Shown piece after piece: positions 8,131-17,343 of a stretch of 64,000 nt of DNA. Location: NCBI RefSeq assembly GCF_016765585.1, contig NZ_JAESWC010000002.1, positions 496,001 to 560,000 of the forward strand, given 5' to 3'. This DNA is from Clostridium rhizosphaerae. GTDB taxonomy: Bacteria; Bacillota; Clostridia; Clostridiales; Clostridiaceae. The position numbers and the translations under genes were made by a program. Positions within the stretch are counted from its first letter, which is position 1; each line of letters opens with the position of its first letter. The notes under the pieces were generated by a model. That model saw nothing but the letters and a program-made list of their open reading frames with translations, was not told the DNA's origin and did no database searches.

Positions 8131-10755
8131 GTGATAAATTTGAAAGACGGAAAGCTTTTACTTGATGAAAAGCTGATTTTACATAATGGAATAAAAAATG
8201 TACTTGAAAATTTAGTATTAAATGAACATTATATTTTGTATTTTATTTCTCCCGAAGTTAAACTAAAAAGCAGAATTATTAACGATCTTATTCAAAAATA
8301 TGAAAAAGATATTCCTAAAGAATTATATTCTTCATTAAAGCTGCTAGCTTTAGATTTTGATTCGGATGAAATATTAAGAAGTATAAGCACTGAGCTCACT
8401 GAAAATATACTTACAAGTATTTACGCTTACTACTCTAAAAATAGAAACCTTCCTCTTAATATTTTAGAATTTTTGCTGCAGTATACTAAGAACAATTTTA
8501 ATAATAGACTAATATTTTTAGTTAATATTTTATTAGCTGATTACTTTCTGCAGGAAAAAAATTTTGATTTAGCTGAAACTCATATAAAGCACTGTGTTGA
8601 ATATATAAACTATAATAGCTCTGTAAACGAGTACGAAACTATGATAGTTTATATCATTTGCGGAAAATACTTAGAAAAAACTAATGATATGTTTACTAGT
8701 GGTGCCGACAATTATTATATTCTTGCAAAAAATATAGCTGAAAATTTAAAAGATGAGATATCACTTTTATCTATACTTTCTCTTTTATCCTATTACTACC
8801 ACAATATAGGGCAAAGAGAAAAATCCGAAGAATACGCATTTAATGCTTTGTCAATTGCAGAAAAGTTAAAGATTTCAGAACTATACTTTATTGTATATAA
8901 AATATTATCTATTATAAAATCAACAGCGGGAGAATATAGCCAAGCTTCTGATTACATGAAAAGTACAATAGAGTCCTCTAAAAGCATTGATAGCTTTTCT
9001 GTTATCGAAAAAGTAAAACTTAAGAACTCCTTAGGATACACCTATTTTCTTCAAGGTGATTTTTCTTCTTCCCTTGAAATACATTTCGATGCACTAAATA
9101 CCTTGTTAATGGTACCAAGTGCTTCTGAAATATTAGAAGAAGCAGTAAAAACCTGTGATAACCTATCCTTAAGCTTTAAAATGCTTGGTGACTTTGATAA
9201 CGCAGTTTATTTTTCTAAGGCTACTGTTAAAATTATGGAAGACTGTAACTTCGGAAATAGAATTGATATACAAAATCTCTGCAGACAATATACTGATTTA
9301 GGAATTACCTATGGACTTTTCATGAATGATTATGAAAATGCTTTGAAGTATTATAATCTTGCACGACTTCATATAAGCAATAATGATCATTTTATAAAAC
9401 TTTCAAATATAGTTATGTTGGAAGCATATATAAAATTTGCTTCTGGAAATATTGCTGAAAGTTATCTATGTTTTTCTAGAGCTTCAGACCTATTAATTTC
9501 TAATGGAAGCGGCAATATATATGTACAAAGTCTTTTGCTTTTATATTATATAGCTTTTTCAAAAAAACTTAAGGAATATACTAATACACTTATAAAATCT
9601 GCGAAAGTCATAAGCCAAAATTATAATCTTCAAAGTCATTTTAATTTTTATACTGATCTATTTATAAACGAAAGATGCTTTAAGCCTATAAATTACGTTA
9701 AAAATAAATATAAACTAAATCTTATTTTTGTTTTATCACAGGAACGGAGAAATTCTTTAAAAGAAAGCAAAAAAGCAAATGATTTTGAGATTGTTCAAAA
9801 CTTTTCCAATAAAATAAGTACAATTTTTTCTGAAGATATACTTTATGAAGAAGTAAAAAATATGTTTAATAAATATTTTTTATCCAAAGGAATAATAATG
9901 ACCAAGCACGCTTTCGAAACAGGTATAAGTTCTAAAGCATATTTACATACAGAAACTTCTAATAGCAAAAATGAAATCTTAGGCTTTTTTAAAAATTTAA
10001 TATATGATAATAATCTTATATTAAATTCCCATGGAAGAAACTATGATATATTTAATTTTACAAATGATGATACTATAAATATTAAATCTATGATCTTATA
10101 CTTTATCTATGATGAAATAAATTCAACTACTTATTATTTTGCTATTTTTAACAATAAAAGCTCAGATTGGGTATATTCTAAAGAAGATGCTGAGGTTGGG
10201 CTTATTCTTGTTAAAAACCTTTTTTTAAAACTTAAAACTATTCAATATACAGAAAAACTAAAAAATAATAATTTTATTGATTATTCTACAGGATTGTATA
10301 ATGCAAAATATATGTGGAATAAGCTGGATGAATTATTAAAACTATATAAAAATATGAATGCTGATTTCTCTATAGGTGTTTTGGATTTAAATGATTTTAA
10401 ACATATTAATGATACTTATGGACATTTTTCTGGGGATGAAGCAATAAAATATTTTTCTAAAATTCTAAAGCTTAATATTCCTTCTCCTAATGACATAATT
10501 AGATATGGCGGGGATGAATTTGTAATTATATTTCCAAGATTTTCAGCATCTGAAGCTGAAGAATATATCTCAAAGGCAAAAAACTTATGCAGCGAGTGCC
10601 CTATTCTTTTAAACGGTTTCCAAATATATTTAGATTTTTCTTACGGTGTGGGCAGCTGCACAAATAGTTTTGAAAATAGTAAAGCACTCTTTGAACATGT
10701 TGATAAATTAATGTATAATAATAAATTAGCTAACAAAAGATTAAACATAATCTAA
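8131..10755 (+). CDS. TPR-repeat diguanylate cyclase (GGDEF) protein
   Basis: 874 residues from GTG 8131, which has GGAG five bases upstream; the upstream 19 codons of the frame lack a ribosome site. Residues ~130-510 are helical repeats of TPR type (for example SEEYAFNALSIAEKL). A middle region ~560-700 may be a GAF-like sensor. The C-terminal GGDEF domain has STGLYNAKYMW, DFKHINDTYGHFSGDEA and an intact RYGGDEF active site, so c-di-GMP synthesis is likely. The inhibitory I-site RxxD is not visible ahead of GGDEF. No membrane segments, so a cytosolic sensor. The aminopeptidase gene starts 29 bases downstream. Confidence 0.85.
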   Translation: MINLKDGKLLLDEKLILHNGIKNVLENLVLNEHYILYFISPEVKLKSRIINDLIQKYEKDIPKELYSSLKLLALDFDSDEILRSISTELTENILTSIYAYYSKNRNLPLNILEFLLQYTKNNFNNRLIFLVNILLADYFLQEKNFDLAETHIKHCVEYINYNSSVNEYETMIVYIICGKYLEKTNDMFTSGADNYYILAKNIAENLKDEISLLSILSLLSYYYHNIGQREKSEEYAFNALSIAEKLKISELYFIVYKILSIIKSTAGEYSQASDYMKSTIESSKSIDSFSVIEKVKLKNSLGYTYFLQGDFSSSLEIHFDALNTLLMVPSASEILEEAVKTCDNLSLSFKMLGDFDNAVYFSKATVKIMEDCNFGNRIDIQNLCRQYTDLGITYGLFMNDYENALKYYNLARLHISNNDHFIKLSNIVMLEAYIKFASGNIAESYLCFSRASDLLISNGSGNIYVQSLLLLYYIAFSKKLKEYTNTLIKSAKVISQNYNLQSHFNFYTDLFINERCFKPINYVKNKYKLNLIFVLSQERRNSLKESKKANDFEIVQNFSNKISTIFSEDILYEEVKNMFNKYFLSKGIIMTKHAFETGISSKAYLHTETSNSKNEILGFFKNLIYDNNLILNSHGRNYDIFNFTNDDTINIKSMILYFIYDEINSTTYYFAIFNNKSSDWVYSKEDAEVGLILVKNLFLKLKTIQYTEKLKNNNFIDYSTGLYNAKYMWNKLDELLKLYKNMNADFSIGVLDLNDFKHINDTYGHFSGDEAIKYFSKILKLNIPSPNDIIRYGGDEFVIIFPRFSASEAEEYISKAKNLCSECPILLNGFQIYLDFSYGVGSCTNSFENSKALFEHVDKLMYNNKLANKRLNII

Positions 10756-10784
10756 TTTATAAAAAAGACAAGGAGAATAAAAAA

Positions 10785-11900
10785 ATGAAAGATCCTAGAA
10801 TTGTTACTTTAGCAAAAAACTTAATTAACTATTCATGTAATTTACAAAAGGGAGAAAAAGTACTTATTGAAGCTATTGGACTTGAAACTCCACTTGTTAC
10901 TGAGCTTGTTAGACAGGCATATCTAGCTGGTGCAGTACCTTTTGTAACAATTAAAGATAAGGAGATAGATAGAGCTATTCTTATGAATTGTTCAGTTGAG
11001 CAGCTTGAACTAATGGCTAAATATGAAGCTCAAAGAATGTCTGACATGGATGCCTATATAGGAATAAGAGCTGGTCATAACATAACCGAAACTTCAGATG
11101 TTCCCGGGGAGAATATGTCCGCTTATATGAAACATTTTTGGAGCCCTGTTCATGGAGCTATTAGAGTTCCTAAAACCAAGTGGGTAATACTTAGATATCC
11201 AAATTACTCCATGGCTCAAGCTGCTGGAACAAGTACAGAGGCTTTTGAAGATTTCTACTTTGATGTATGTACCTTAGATTACAGTAAGATGTCTAAAGCT
11301 ATGGATTCACTTGTGGCATTAATGGAAAAAACAGATAAGGTAAGACTAACCGGAAAGGATACTGACTTATCTTTTTCAATTAAAGGTATACCTGCGATAA
11401 AATGCGATGGCCAGCTTAACATACCTGATGGTGAGGTTTATACTGCTCCAGTAAAAACTTCAGTTAACGGTTATTTAACCTACAATACTCCAGCTGTATA
11501 CAATGGTTATACTTATGAAAATATCAGATTAGAATTTAAAGATGGTAAAATAGTAAAAGCCACTGCTAATGATACAGAAAGAATAAATAAAATTTTTGAT
11601 ACTGATGAAGGTGCAAGATTTGTTGGAGAATTTGCTATTGGCGTTAATCCATTCATACTAAAGCCAATGAAGGATACCTTATTTGACGAAAAAATAGCTG
11701 GTTCTATACATTTTACTCCTGGAACCTGCTATGATAATGCTGAAAATGGAAATAAGTCTTCTGTTCACTGGGATTTGGTTCTTATACAAAGACCTGAATA
11801 CGGCGGTGGAGAAATTTACTTTGATGATATTTTAATAAGAAAAGATGGTATCTTTGTTATTGATGAATTAAAATGCTTAAACCCTGAAAATCTAAAATAA
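10785..11900 (+). CDS. M29 family metallo-aminopeptidase
   Basis: 371 residues, the length of AmpS/PepS/aminopeptidase T enzymes, which trim N-terminal residues from peptides using two metal ions. Metal and catalytic residues are recognisable in the C-terminal domain: Glu in VGEFAIGVNP, His in GSIHFTPG, and the HWD of SVHWDLVL. The start ATG follows AAGGAGAA. It lies 29 bases after the GGDEF gene in the same direction and ends in the hairpin at 11919. Family firmly recognised; peptide preference unknown. Confidence 0.88.
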   Translation: MKDPRIVTLAKNLINYSCNLQKGEKVLIEAIGLETPLVTELVRQAYLAGAVPFVTIKDKEIDRAILMNCSVEQLELMAKYEAQRMSDMDAYIGIRAGHNITETSDVPGENMSAYMKHFWSPVHGAIRVPKTKWVILRYPNYSMAQAAGTSTEAFEDFYFDVCTLDYSKMSKAMDSLVALMEKTDKVRLTGKDTDLSFSIKGIPAIKCDGQLNIPDGEVYTAPVKTSVNGYLTYNTPAVYNGYTYENIRLEFKDGKIVKATANDTERINKIFDTDEGARFVGEFAIGVNPFILKPMKDTLFDEKIAGSIHFTPGTCYDNAENGNKSSVHWDLVLIQRPEYGGGEIYFDDILIRKDGIFVIDELKCLNPENLK

Positions 11901-11918
11901 TAGAATATAATCAAAATT

Positions 11919-11954
11919 CCCCACATAATTATTAATGTTACTAATTATGTGGGG
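11919..11954 (+). promoter_or_regulatory. 13-bp hairpin covering the ribosome site of the next gene
   Basis: Perfect arms CCCCACATAATTA (11919-11931) and TAATTATGTGGGG (11942-11954), loop of 10. The right arm contains the GGGG ribosome site of the flippase starting at 11962. The tail TAGTTTTA is a weak U-tract, so it may be a poor terminator, a translational block, or both. Confidence 0.6.
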
Positions 11955-11961
11955 TAGTTTT

Positions 11962-13470
11962 ATGAAAAGAGATAGTTTTTTTAAAGAGTCATTAATTCTT
12001 ACTTTGTCCAATTTAACTACGGGTGTTCTTGGTTTCATGTTCTCTATAATATTATCAAAGGAACTTGGAGCCGAAGGTATGGGACTTTATGGACTTATAA
12101 TGCCTATATATAATTTATTTATTTGCTTAATTTGCGGCGGTATGGTAACGGCTATATCAAAAGTCGCTGCTGTCTATTTTGGAAAAAACGATTATAGAAA
12201 TTTAAATAAGTCTATACATACATCATTAATGTTCGATCTTATTTGGGGAACAATTATATGTATTATATTTTTTACTTTTTCATCCTTTATAAGCTCTCAT
12301 GTAATAAAGGATAGTAGAACATTATATTCTCTTAAGGTTATTGTTCCTGCACTTTTATTTGTAGGTTTGTCTTCTATACTTAAAGGTTATTTCTATGGTA
12401 TATCACAGGTTAAAGTACCTGCTTTTATAGATATATTTGAAAAAGCTGTAAGAATAGCTGTAATAGTATCCGTTATTAGTATGCTGTCTGCTCCTTCTGT
12501 TACAGAAACTGTTACTGTAGCTTACATAGCACTGTGTATAGGAGAATTTATAAGTCTAATACTGTTGTACATATTTTATAGATTTAATAGGCAACGAACT
12601 ACAGCATATAATTCGTTAAAAAAAGAAGGTAGAGCACAGCTTTTATTTGATGTCCTAGTTATTTCTTTTCCTCTTTGTTTAAACGGATTTATATCAACTG
12701 GGTTAAATACTTTATCTACCCTTATAGTTCCTAGAAGACTAATAAGTGCAGGCATAGAATACAGCACAGCACTTTCTTTAATCGGAAAGTTTACTGGGAT
12801 GTCCATGGCTATAATTTTCTTCCCACTAATAGTAGTAAATTCTATGTCTACAGTTTTAATACCAGATTTATCACAAACTCTAGATAAAAAAGATTACTAT
12901 GCTTTAGAAAACAGAATATCACAAGTTATGCAAATTGCTTTTCTCCTAGGCGTAATAACATTAATAATTTCAATCAGTATACCTGACTCATTAGGGCAGC
13001 TGTTCTTTAATAGAAATGATCTTGGACCTTATATTAGATTTGCCGCTCTGTCTGTTCCATTGACTTATACATCAGCTACTACATTCAGCATACTTAATGG
13101 ACTAGGTCGCCAAGGTATAGTACTTAGAAATTCTCTTATAGTGTCTATTGAAGAAGTTATACTGTTATACATATTTACAGGGATTCCAAGCATTAATATT
13201 TTTGGATATGGAATATCACTTATTATTACTTCTTTAACTTTGCTGACATTAAATATTATAGAAATAAAAAAATACTGCAGAATATCCTTCTCTCCTGCAG
13301 AACTCATTATATACATATTACTGAGTATACTTATATACTTTATACTACTTATAGCAAATAATTTAATTCCTTCTACATTATTTGCACTTAAAAATATTTT
13401 TATTATAACTCTAGGATTTACCTCTTACTTTTTATGCATACATATAATAAATAAGGAAAGCTTTAATTAA
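11962..13470 (+). CDS. MOP-superfamily flippase (SpoVB/MurJ-like)
   Basis: 502 residues from ATG 11962, the first ATG behind the GTGGGG site; the longer frame to 11935 lies within the hairpin. It has about 13-14 hydrophobic segments and the N-terminal pattern of oligosaccharide/lipid flippases (LTLSNLTTGVLGFMFSIILSK, LGAEGMGLYGL, ISKVAA). SpoVB-like proteins move lipid-linked peptidoglycan precursors, often for the spore cortex. It converges on a second, distinct flippase gene. Substrate and link to sporulation are inferred from family only. Confidence 0.8.
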   Translation: MKRDSFFKESLILTLSNLTTGVLGFMFSIILSKELGAEGMGLYGLIMPIYNLFICLICGGMVTAISKVAAVYFGKNDYRNLNKSIHTSLMFDLIWGTIICIIFFTFSSFISSHVIKDSRTLYSLKVIVPALLFVGLSSILKGYFYGISQVKVPAFIDIFEKAVRIAVIVSVISMLSAPSVTETVTVAYIALCIGEFISLILLYIFYRFNRQRTTAYNSLKKEGRAQLLFDVLVISFPLCLNGFISTGLNTLSTLIVPRRLISAGIEYSTALSLIGKFTGMSMAIIFFPLIVVNSMSTVLIPDLSQTLDKKDYYALENRISQVMQIAFLLGVITLIISISIPDSLGQLFFNRNDLGPYIRFAALSVPLTYTSATTFSILNGLGRQGIVLRNSLIVSIEEVILLYIFTGIPSINIFGYGISLIITSLTLLTLNIIEIKKYCRISFSPAELIIYILLSILIYFILLIANNLIPSTLFALKNIFIITLGFTSYFLCIHIINKESFN

Positions 13471-13480
13471 GCTTTCCTTT
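13455..13480 (+). terminator. Intrinsic terminator between convergent flippase genes
   Basis: Stem GGAAAGCTT / AAGCTTTCC, loop TAATT, followed by TTTTAT on the plus strand; the stem includes the upstream stop codon. Confidence 0.8.
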
Positions 13481-15093
13481 TATCTTATTCTATTTAGTAA
13501 AGTCTTAGGTATAAACTTTCTCACTCTTACAGGTATCGCTTGAAGCTCTCTTGAAGTTATTCCACCTATTAAAATTAATCCATACAAGTATGTAAATACT
13601 CCAGCAGCAATGGCAGCAAGAGTTGAAAGCATCATTGTAAAATACCCTTTGTGAATAAAACTCAATACATACTCAACATCAAATTGAACAAGGTAAGCAG
13701 TCACACCCATTAATGCTGACGCAATGAGAGGTTTTATAGCTAAGAGTATAAGATTATATTTTACTTTTAAACTTCTTTTAATTATAAAGTTATTTAAAAG
13801 AAGCGGGATTAAAAATCCAACCATACTCCCAAAAACAGCTCCTAAAATATTAATTGATGGTTTTGCAATTAATATATAATTTAATGCAATTTTAGCTCCA
13901 ATACCTATTACTATATAAAATGTAGATATATATAGTTTCCCTATACTCTGTAAAATTGTAGCTTGAATTTGAACAAGTGCCATAAACACTAGCACCACAG
14001 AGCCATATCTCATAAGAACAGCACCTGACGAATATTTAGCAAATATAGTATTGAAAATCGGCTGACTTAAAACTGCTAGTCCAACAGCTGATGGTATTGC
14101 TATTAATAAGCAAGTTTTATAAGCATAATCAATACCCCTCTTAATTTCGTTTCTATCTTTTAAAGCTGCAGCTCCAGATATTAAAGGAAGTACTGCTGCA
14201 CATAATGCAGAAATTATAGTTATTGGTACATTAATTAAAACTTGATATTTGGCTAAGTAATTATATTTTACATCTCCTTGAATGTCATTAAACCCAGCTG
14301 CGAGTAGTCTTCCTTTTGTATTTCCTGCATCAATTACATTGCCGGCATTCTGAAGTCCCCAGCTTATAGTTAAAGGAACAGCGTAATTTAAAAGCTTTTT
14401 TAAAAGCTGTTCATTACTATGCCTTGTTAGATTTTCATCATTCTGTATCTTATCAACATAAAAACCCTTATTTCTTTTGAAATAAAACATTAAATATATA
14501 ACAGAAATTAAAGCTCCTAGAGTTGTTCCTATAGTACTTCCTGCACAAGCGTAAACAACCCCATACTTACTCCATATAGCTGCAAATACAATTGAAAATA
14601 TAATATTTATAACCTGCTCAAGTACTTGTGAAACAGCAGTGGCATTCATATTCCCCCTGCCTTGGAAGTACCCTCTGTATGCAGAAGCTATTGAAGTAAA
14701 AAGCACTGCTGGAGCTAATGCCCTTATAGCTAGATAAGCTCTAGGAAAATGTGTCAGATTTGCCATGCTGCTAGCTAAAACCAGCATCATTATTGACATA
14801 AAAGTTCCTATTACCAGTAATATAAGCCTAGCCATTTTAAAAGCTCTAACTGCATCTTTATAATTTTTTAAAGCAATTAATTCTGATACAATTTTTGATA
14901 TTGCAGAAGACAATCCTGTATTAGTAATAATATAAATAAAAGCAAAGACAGTATAAGCAGCATAATAAACTCCATATCCATCTTCACCAATATAATGCTG
15001 CAATAAAGGAACATAGAGCAGAGACAACAGCTTAACTACCATCCCTGCTGCAGAAAGTATTGCAAAACCCTTTGTAGTAGATTGAGTTTTCAT
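13480..15093 (-). CDS. SpoVB-like polysaccharide/lipid flippase
   Basis: 537 residues, length and pattern of the stage V sporulation protein B / YtgP branch of the MOP superfamily (GFAILSAAGMVVKLLSLLYVP, GEDGYGVYYAAYTVF, AISKIVSELIA). About 14 membrane helices. It likely translocates lipid-linked cell-wall precursors. ATG 15093 has AAGGAG. It is the last gene of a leftward group with the pseudouridine synthase 17 bases upstream. It differs clearly from the converging flippase at 11962, so these are not a recent duplication. Confidence 0.82.
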   Translation of the reverse strand: MKTQSTTKGFAILSAAGMVVKLLSLLYVPLLQHYIGEDGYGVYYAAYTVFAFIYIITNTGLSSAISKIVSELIALKNYKDAVRAFKMARLILLVIGTFMSIMMLVLASSMANLTHFPRAYLAIRALAPAVLFTSIASAYRGYFQGRGNMNATAVSQVLEQVINIIFSIVFAAIWSKYGVVYACAGSTIGTTLGALISVIYLMFYFKRNKGFYVDKIQNDENLTRHSNEQLLKKLLNYAVPLTISWGLQNAGNVIDAGNTKGRLLAAGFNDIQGDVKYNYLAKYQVLINVPITIISALCAAVLPLISGAAALKDRNEIKRGIDYAYKTCLLIAIPSAVGLAVLSQPIFNTIFAKYSSGAVLMRYGSVVLVFMALVQIQATILQSIGKLYISTFYIVIGIGAKIALNYILIAKPSINILGAVFGSMVGFLIPLLLNNFIIKRSLKVKYNLILLAIKPLIASALMGVTAYLVQFDVEYVLSFIHKGYFTMMLSTLAAIAAGVFTYLYGLILIGGITSRELQAIPVRVRKFIPKTLLNRIR

Positions 15094-15110
15094 AGCTTTC
15101 TCCTTAAACT

Positions 15111-16067
15111 TTAAAACTTAAATACATCATTTTTTATCTTTTTAAAGATTGGCGGTAAACTTTCAGTTATAGTTTTATTTTCAAGATACTCTAATTTTTC
15201 AGGACAATCTTTAAAAACTAATTTATAGGCATATAAAAATTGATAGTTTAATCCATACTTATTAATGAAAAAACTATTAAGCTTTTGTTCTCCATATTTT
15301 CCATCACCAACAATTGGATTGCCTAGGTGGGCTAAGTGTGCTCTAAGCTGATGACTTCTTCCTGTTATTAAGTCTATTTCTATAAGGGAAAAAGTACCGC
15401 AGCTTTGAATGGTTTTAACCTCCATGGCAATTTTTTTTGTGTCAGGCCTTTTCGTATCATATACCATTGATATATTTTCATTTTCATCCTTTGATATATA
15501 AGCCTCGTAAAGTCCATCCTTTATTCTTCCCTTTACTAGAGAAGTATAATATTTTTTTATTCTTCGTTCCCTGATCATTTCATTTAGAAGCTTTAAACTC
15601 TCAAAATTTTTACCGTATATAACCACACCTGACGTGTTTCTATCAAGTCTATTACACGGTGCAGGAGTAAAAGTTACTTCTTTTTCCGGAAGATAATCTC
15701 CCTTATCAAAAAGATAAGAAAGCATAAAATCAGTTAATGTTGGGCTTCCGCCTTTCTTATCTGAATGTACCAAAACCCCCGGCCACTTTTCAACAATCAC
15801 CATATTTTCATCTTCATAAGTTATTTTAATATGACTGTTATCGACTCTTTCAAATTTTTCTTTCTTCGCTGAACTTGTAATTTCTCTTGTTTCAACAATA
15901 TCACCTTCAGAAAGAAACTGTTTTTCCTTTGCCTTTTTTCCATTTACCTTTATATCACCTTTTCTGATACTTTTATATATAGCACTTAAAGGTACATCCT
16001 TAAGCCATTTTCTTATAAATTTATCTAATCTTTGACCTGCTTCATTTGTTCCTATTTCAATTCTCAT
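15111..16067 (-). CDS. RluA-family 23S rRNA pseudouridine synthase
   Basis: 318 residues. N-terminal S4 RNA-binding domain (residues 1-60: RLDKFIRKWL, GDIKVNGKKA, LSEGDIV) followed by the RluA catalytic domain with NRLDRNTSG, where D142 is the catalytic aspartate. The family normally reads HRLDRxTSG; the His is Asn here, a tolerated change. It converts uridines in rRNA (RluC/D type) to pseudouridine. ATG 16067 follows AGGAGG. Which rRNA position it modifies cannot be told. Confidence 0.9.
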   Translation of the reverse strand: MRIEIGTNEAGQRLDKFIRKWLKDVPLSAIYKSIRKGDIKVNGKKAKEKQFLSEGDIVETREITSSAKKEKFERVDNSHIKITYEDENMVIVEKWPGVLVHSDKKGGSPTLTDFMLSYLFDKGDYLPEKEVTFTPAPCNRLDRNTSGVVIYGKNFESLKLLNEMIRERRIKKYYTSLVKGRIKDGLYEAYISKDENENISMVYDTKRPDTKKIAMEVKTIQSCGTFSLIEIDLITGRSHQLRAHLAHLGNPIVGDGKYGEQKLNSFFINKYGLNYQFLYAYKLVFKDCPEKLEYLENKTITESLPPIFKKIKNDVFKF

Positions 16068-16142
16068 TATTTCCTCCTGCAGTATATAAATAAGACAACT
16101 AATTATATACTAATATTATTACATAAATCAACATTAATAGTT

Positions 16143-17312
16143 TCATTTAGACAAATAGTCGTAAGCTGCCTGACATTGAATTGCAACACCTATTGGCAAT
16201 GCATCTTCATCTATATCGAACAAGCTTCCATGAGCAGGATGTATTATACCCTTTTCTTCATTCCTCACTCCAAGATAATAGAAGGCAGAAGGCCTTTCCA
16301 TAGAAAAATACGCGAAGCTTTCCACACCCATGCTTGGGCTGCTAAGTTTCTTAATATTTTCAAAGCCTATAATGTTTCCTGCACTGTTTTCTACTAAGTC
16401 TAACATATCATCATTATTGTATAAACAAGGATAGCTTTCCTCAATATTTATCTCCGCTATTCCTCTCATTGAAGAAGAAATCCCGGAGACTATCTCAACA
16501 AGCCTCTTTTTAACATATTCTCTATGCTCACTTCTCATCGTTCTTATAATACCCGAAATAGTAACTTCTTCCGGTATTATGTTTTGCGCAGTTCCGCCAT
16601 GTATGCTTCCAACAGTTATAACCGCTGGATCAGTAGGAGGTATTTCTCTGCTTACAATTGTTTGCAGAGCTATAATAACATTACTGGCAATAACAATAGG
16701 ATCTATCGTATCTTCAGGATGAGCTCCATGTCCTCCTCTTCCTTTAATTTTTATAGTAAAAGGATTTGAAGCAGCATTTACTACTCCTCTTTTAACTGCT
16801 ATAGTACCAACCTCTGTGTTTTCATCAACATGAAGCCCGATTACACAATCTACATAAGGATTTTCAAGTATTCCTTCCTTAATCATAAACCTTGCACCGC
16901 CCACAGTTTCTTCAGCTGGTTCAAAAAATAACTTTACATTTCCTTTAAGCTCTGATTTCATGCTGTTTAAAATTTTTGCAACGCCCATAAGAATTGTAGT
17001 ATGACCATCATGGCCACAAGCATGCATTCTTCCAAGTGTTTTAGAAGAATATTCACAAGCTTTATTATCCTTTAGTGGCAGGGCATCTATATCTGCTCTA
17101 AGTCCAATAGTCTTATTTCCCGTTCCTCTTATAATAGCACAAATCCCTGTACCCGCTGTTTCTTTGTATTCTATTCCTTCTGTTTCTAAAAACTTTTTAA
17201 TTTTTTTTGATGTCTCATATTCCTCAAATCCCAGCTCCGGATGAGAATGAAAATTCCTTCTTAAAGCCACAAGCTCAGCTTTAATACTGTTTGCTTTATC
17301 TAAAAAATTCAT
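16143..17312 (-). CDS. M20D family amidohydrolase
   Basis: 389 residues, a metal-dependent amidohydrolase of the IAA-amino-acid hydrolase/N-acyl amino acid deacylase group. Signature metal ligands are seen: MHACGHDGHT (Cys and two His), EPAEE, GLHVDE and the C-terminal HPAHGSLFD. It removes acyl groups from amino acids or opens small amides; the substrate is unknown. ATG 17312 lies behind GGGAGG. Its upstream neighbour, the FtsA-like gene, ends 31 bases away in the same direction, suggesting one transcript from 19386 to 13480. Confidence 0.88.
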   Translation of the reverse strand: MNFLDKANSIKAELVALRRNFHSHPELGFEEYETSKKIKKFLETEGIEYKETAGTGICAIIRGTGNKTIGLRADIDALPLKDNKACEYSSKTLGRMHACGHDGHTTILMGVAKILNSMKSELKGNVKLFFEPAEETVGGARFMIKEGILENPYVDCVIGLHVDENTEVGTIAVKRGVVNAASNPFTIKIKGRGGHGAHPEDTIDPIVIASNVIIALQTIVSREIPPTDPAVITVGSIHGGTAQNIIPEEVTISGIIRTMRSEHREYVKKRLVEIVSGISSSMRGIAEINIEESYPCLYNNDDMLDLVENSAGNIIGFENIKKLSSPSMGVESFAYFSMERPSAFYYLGVRNEEKGIIHPAHGSLFDIDEDALPIGVAIQCQAAYDYLSK

Positions 17313-17343
17313 TGTAGCTACCTCCCATACAATCCTTTTATAG

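Noticed and set aside
11962-15093. The two convergent flippases as a recent inverted duplication
   Set aside because: Their protein sequences differ throughout and no DNA-level repeat is visible.
16032-16769. Plus-strand frames across the M20 amidohydrolase
   Set aside because: Lie inside well-supported minus-strand coding sequence and have no recognisable start signals.
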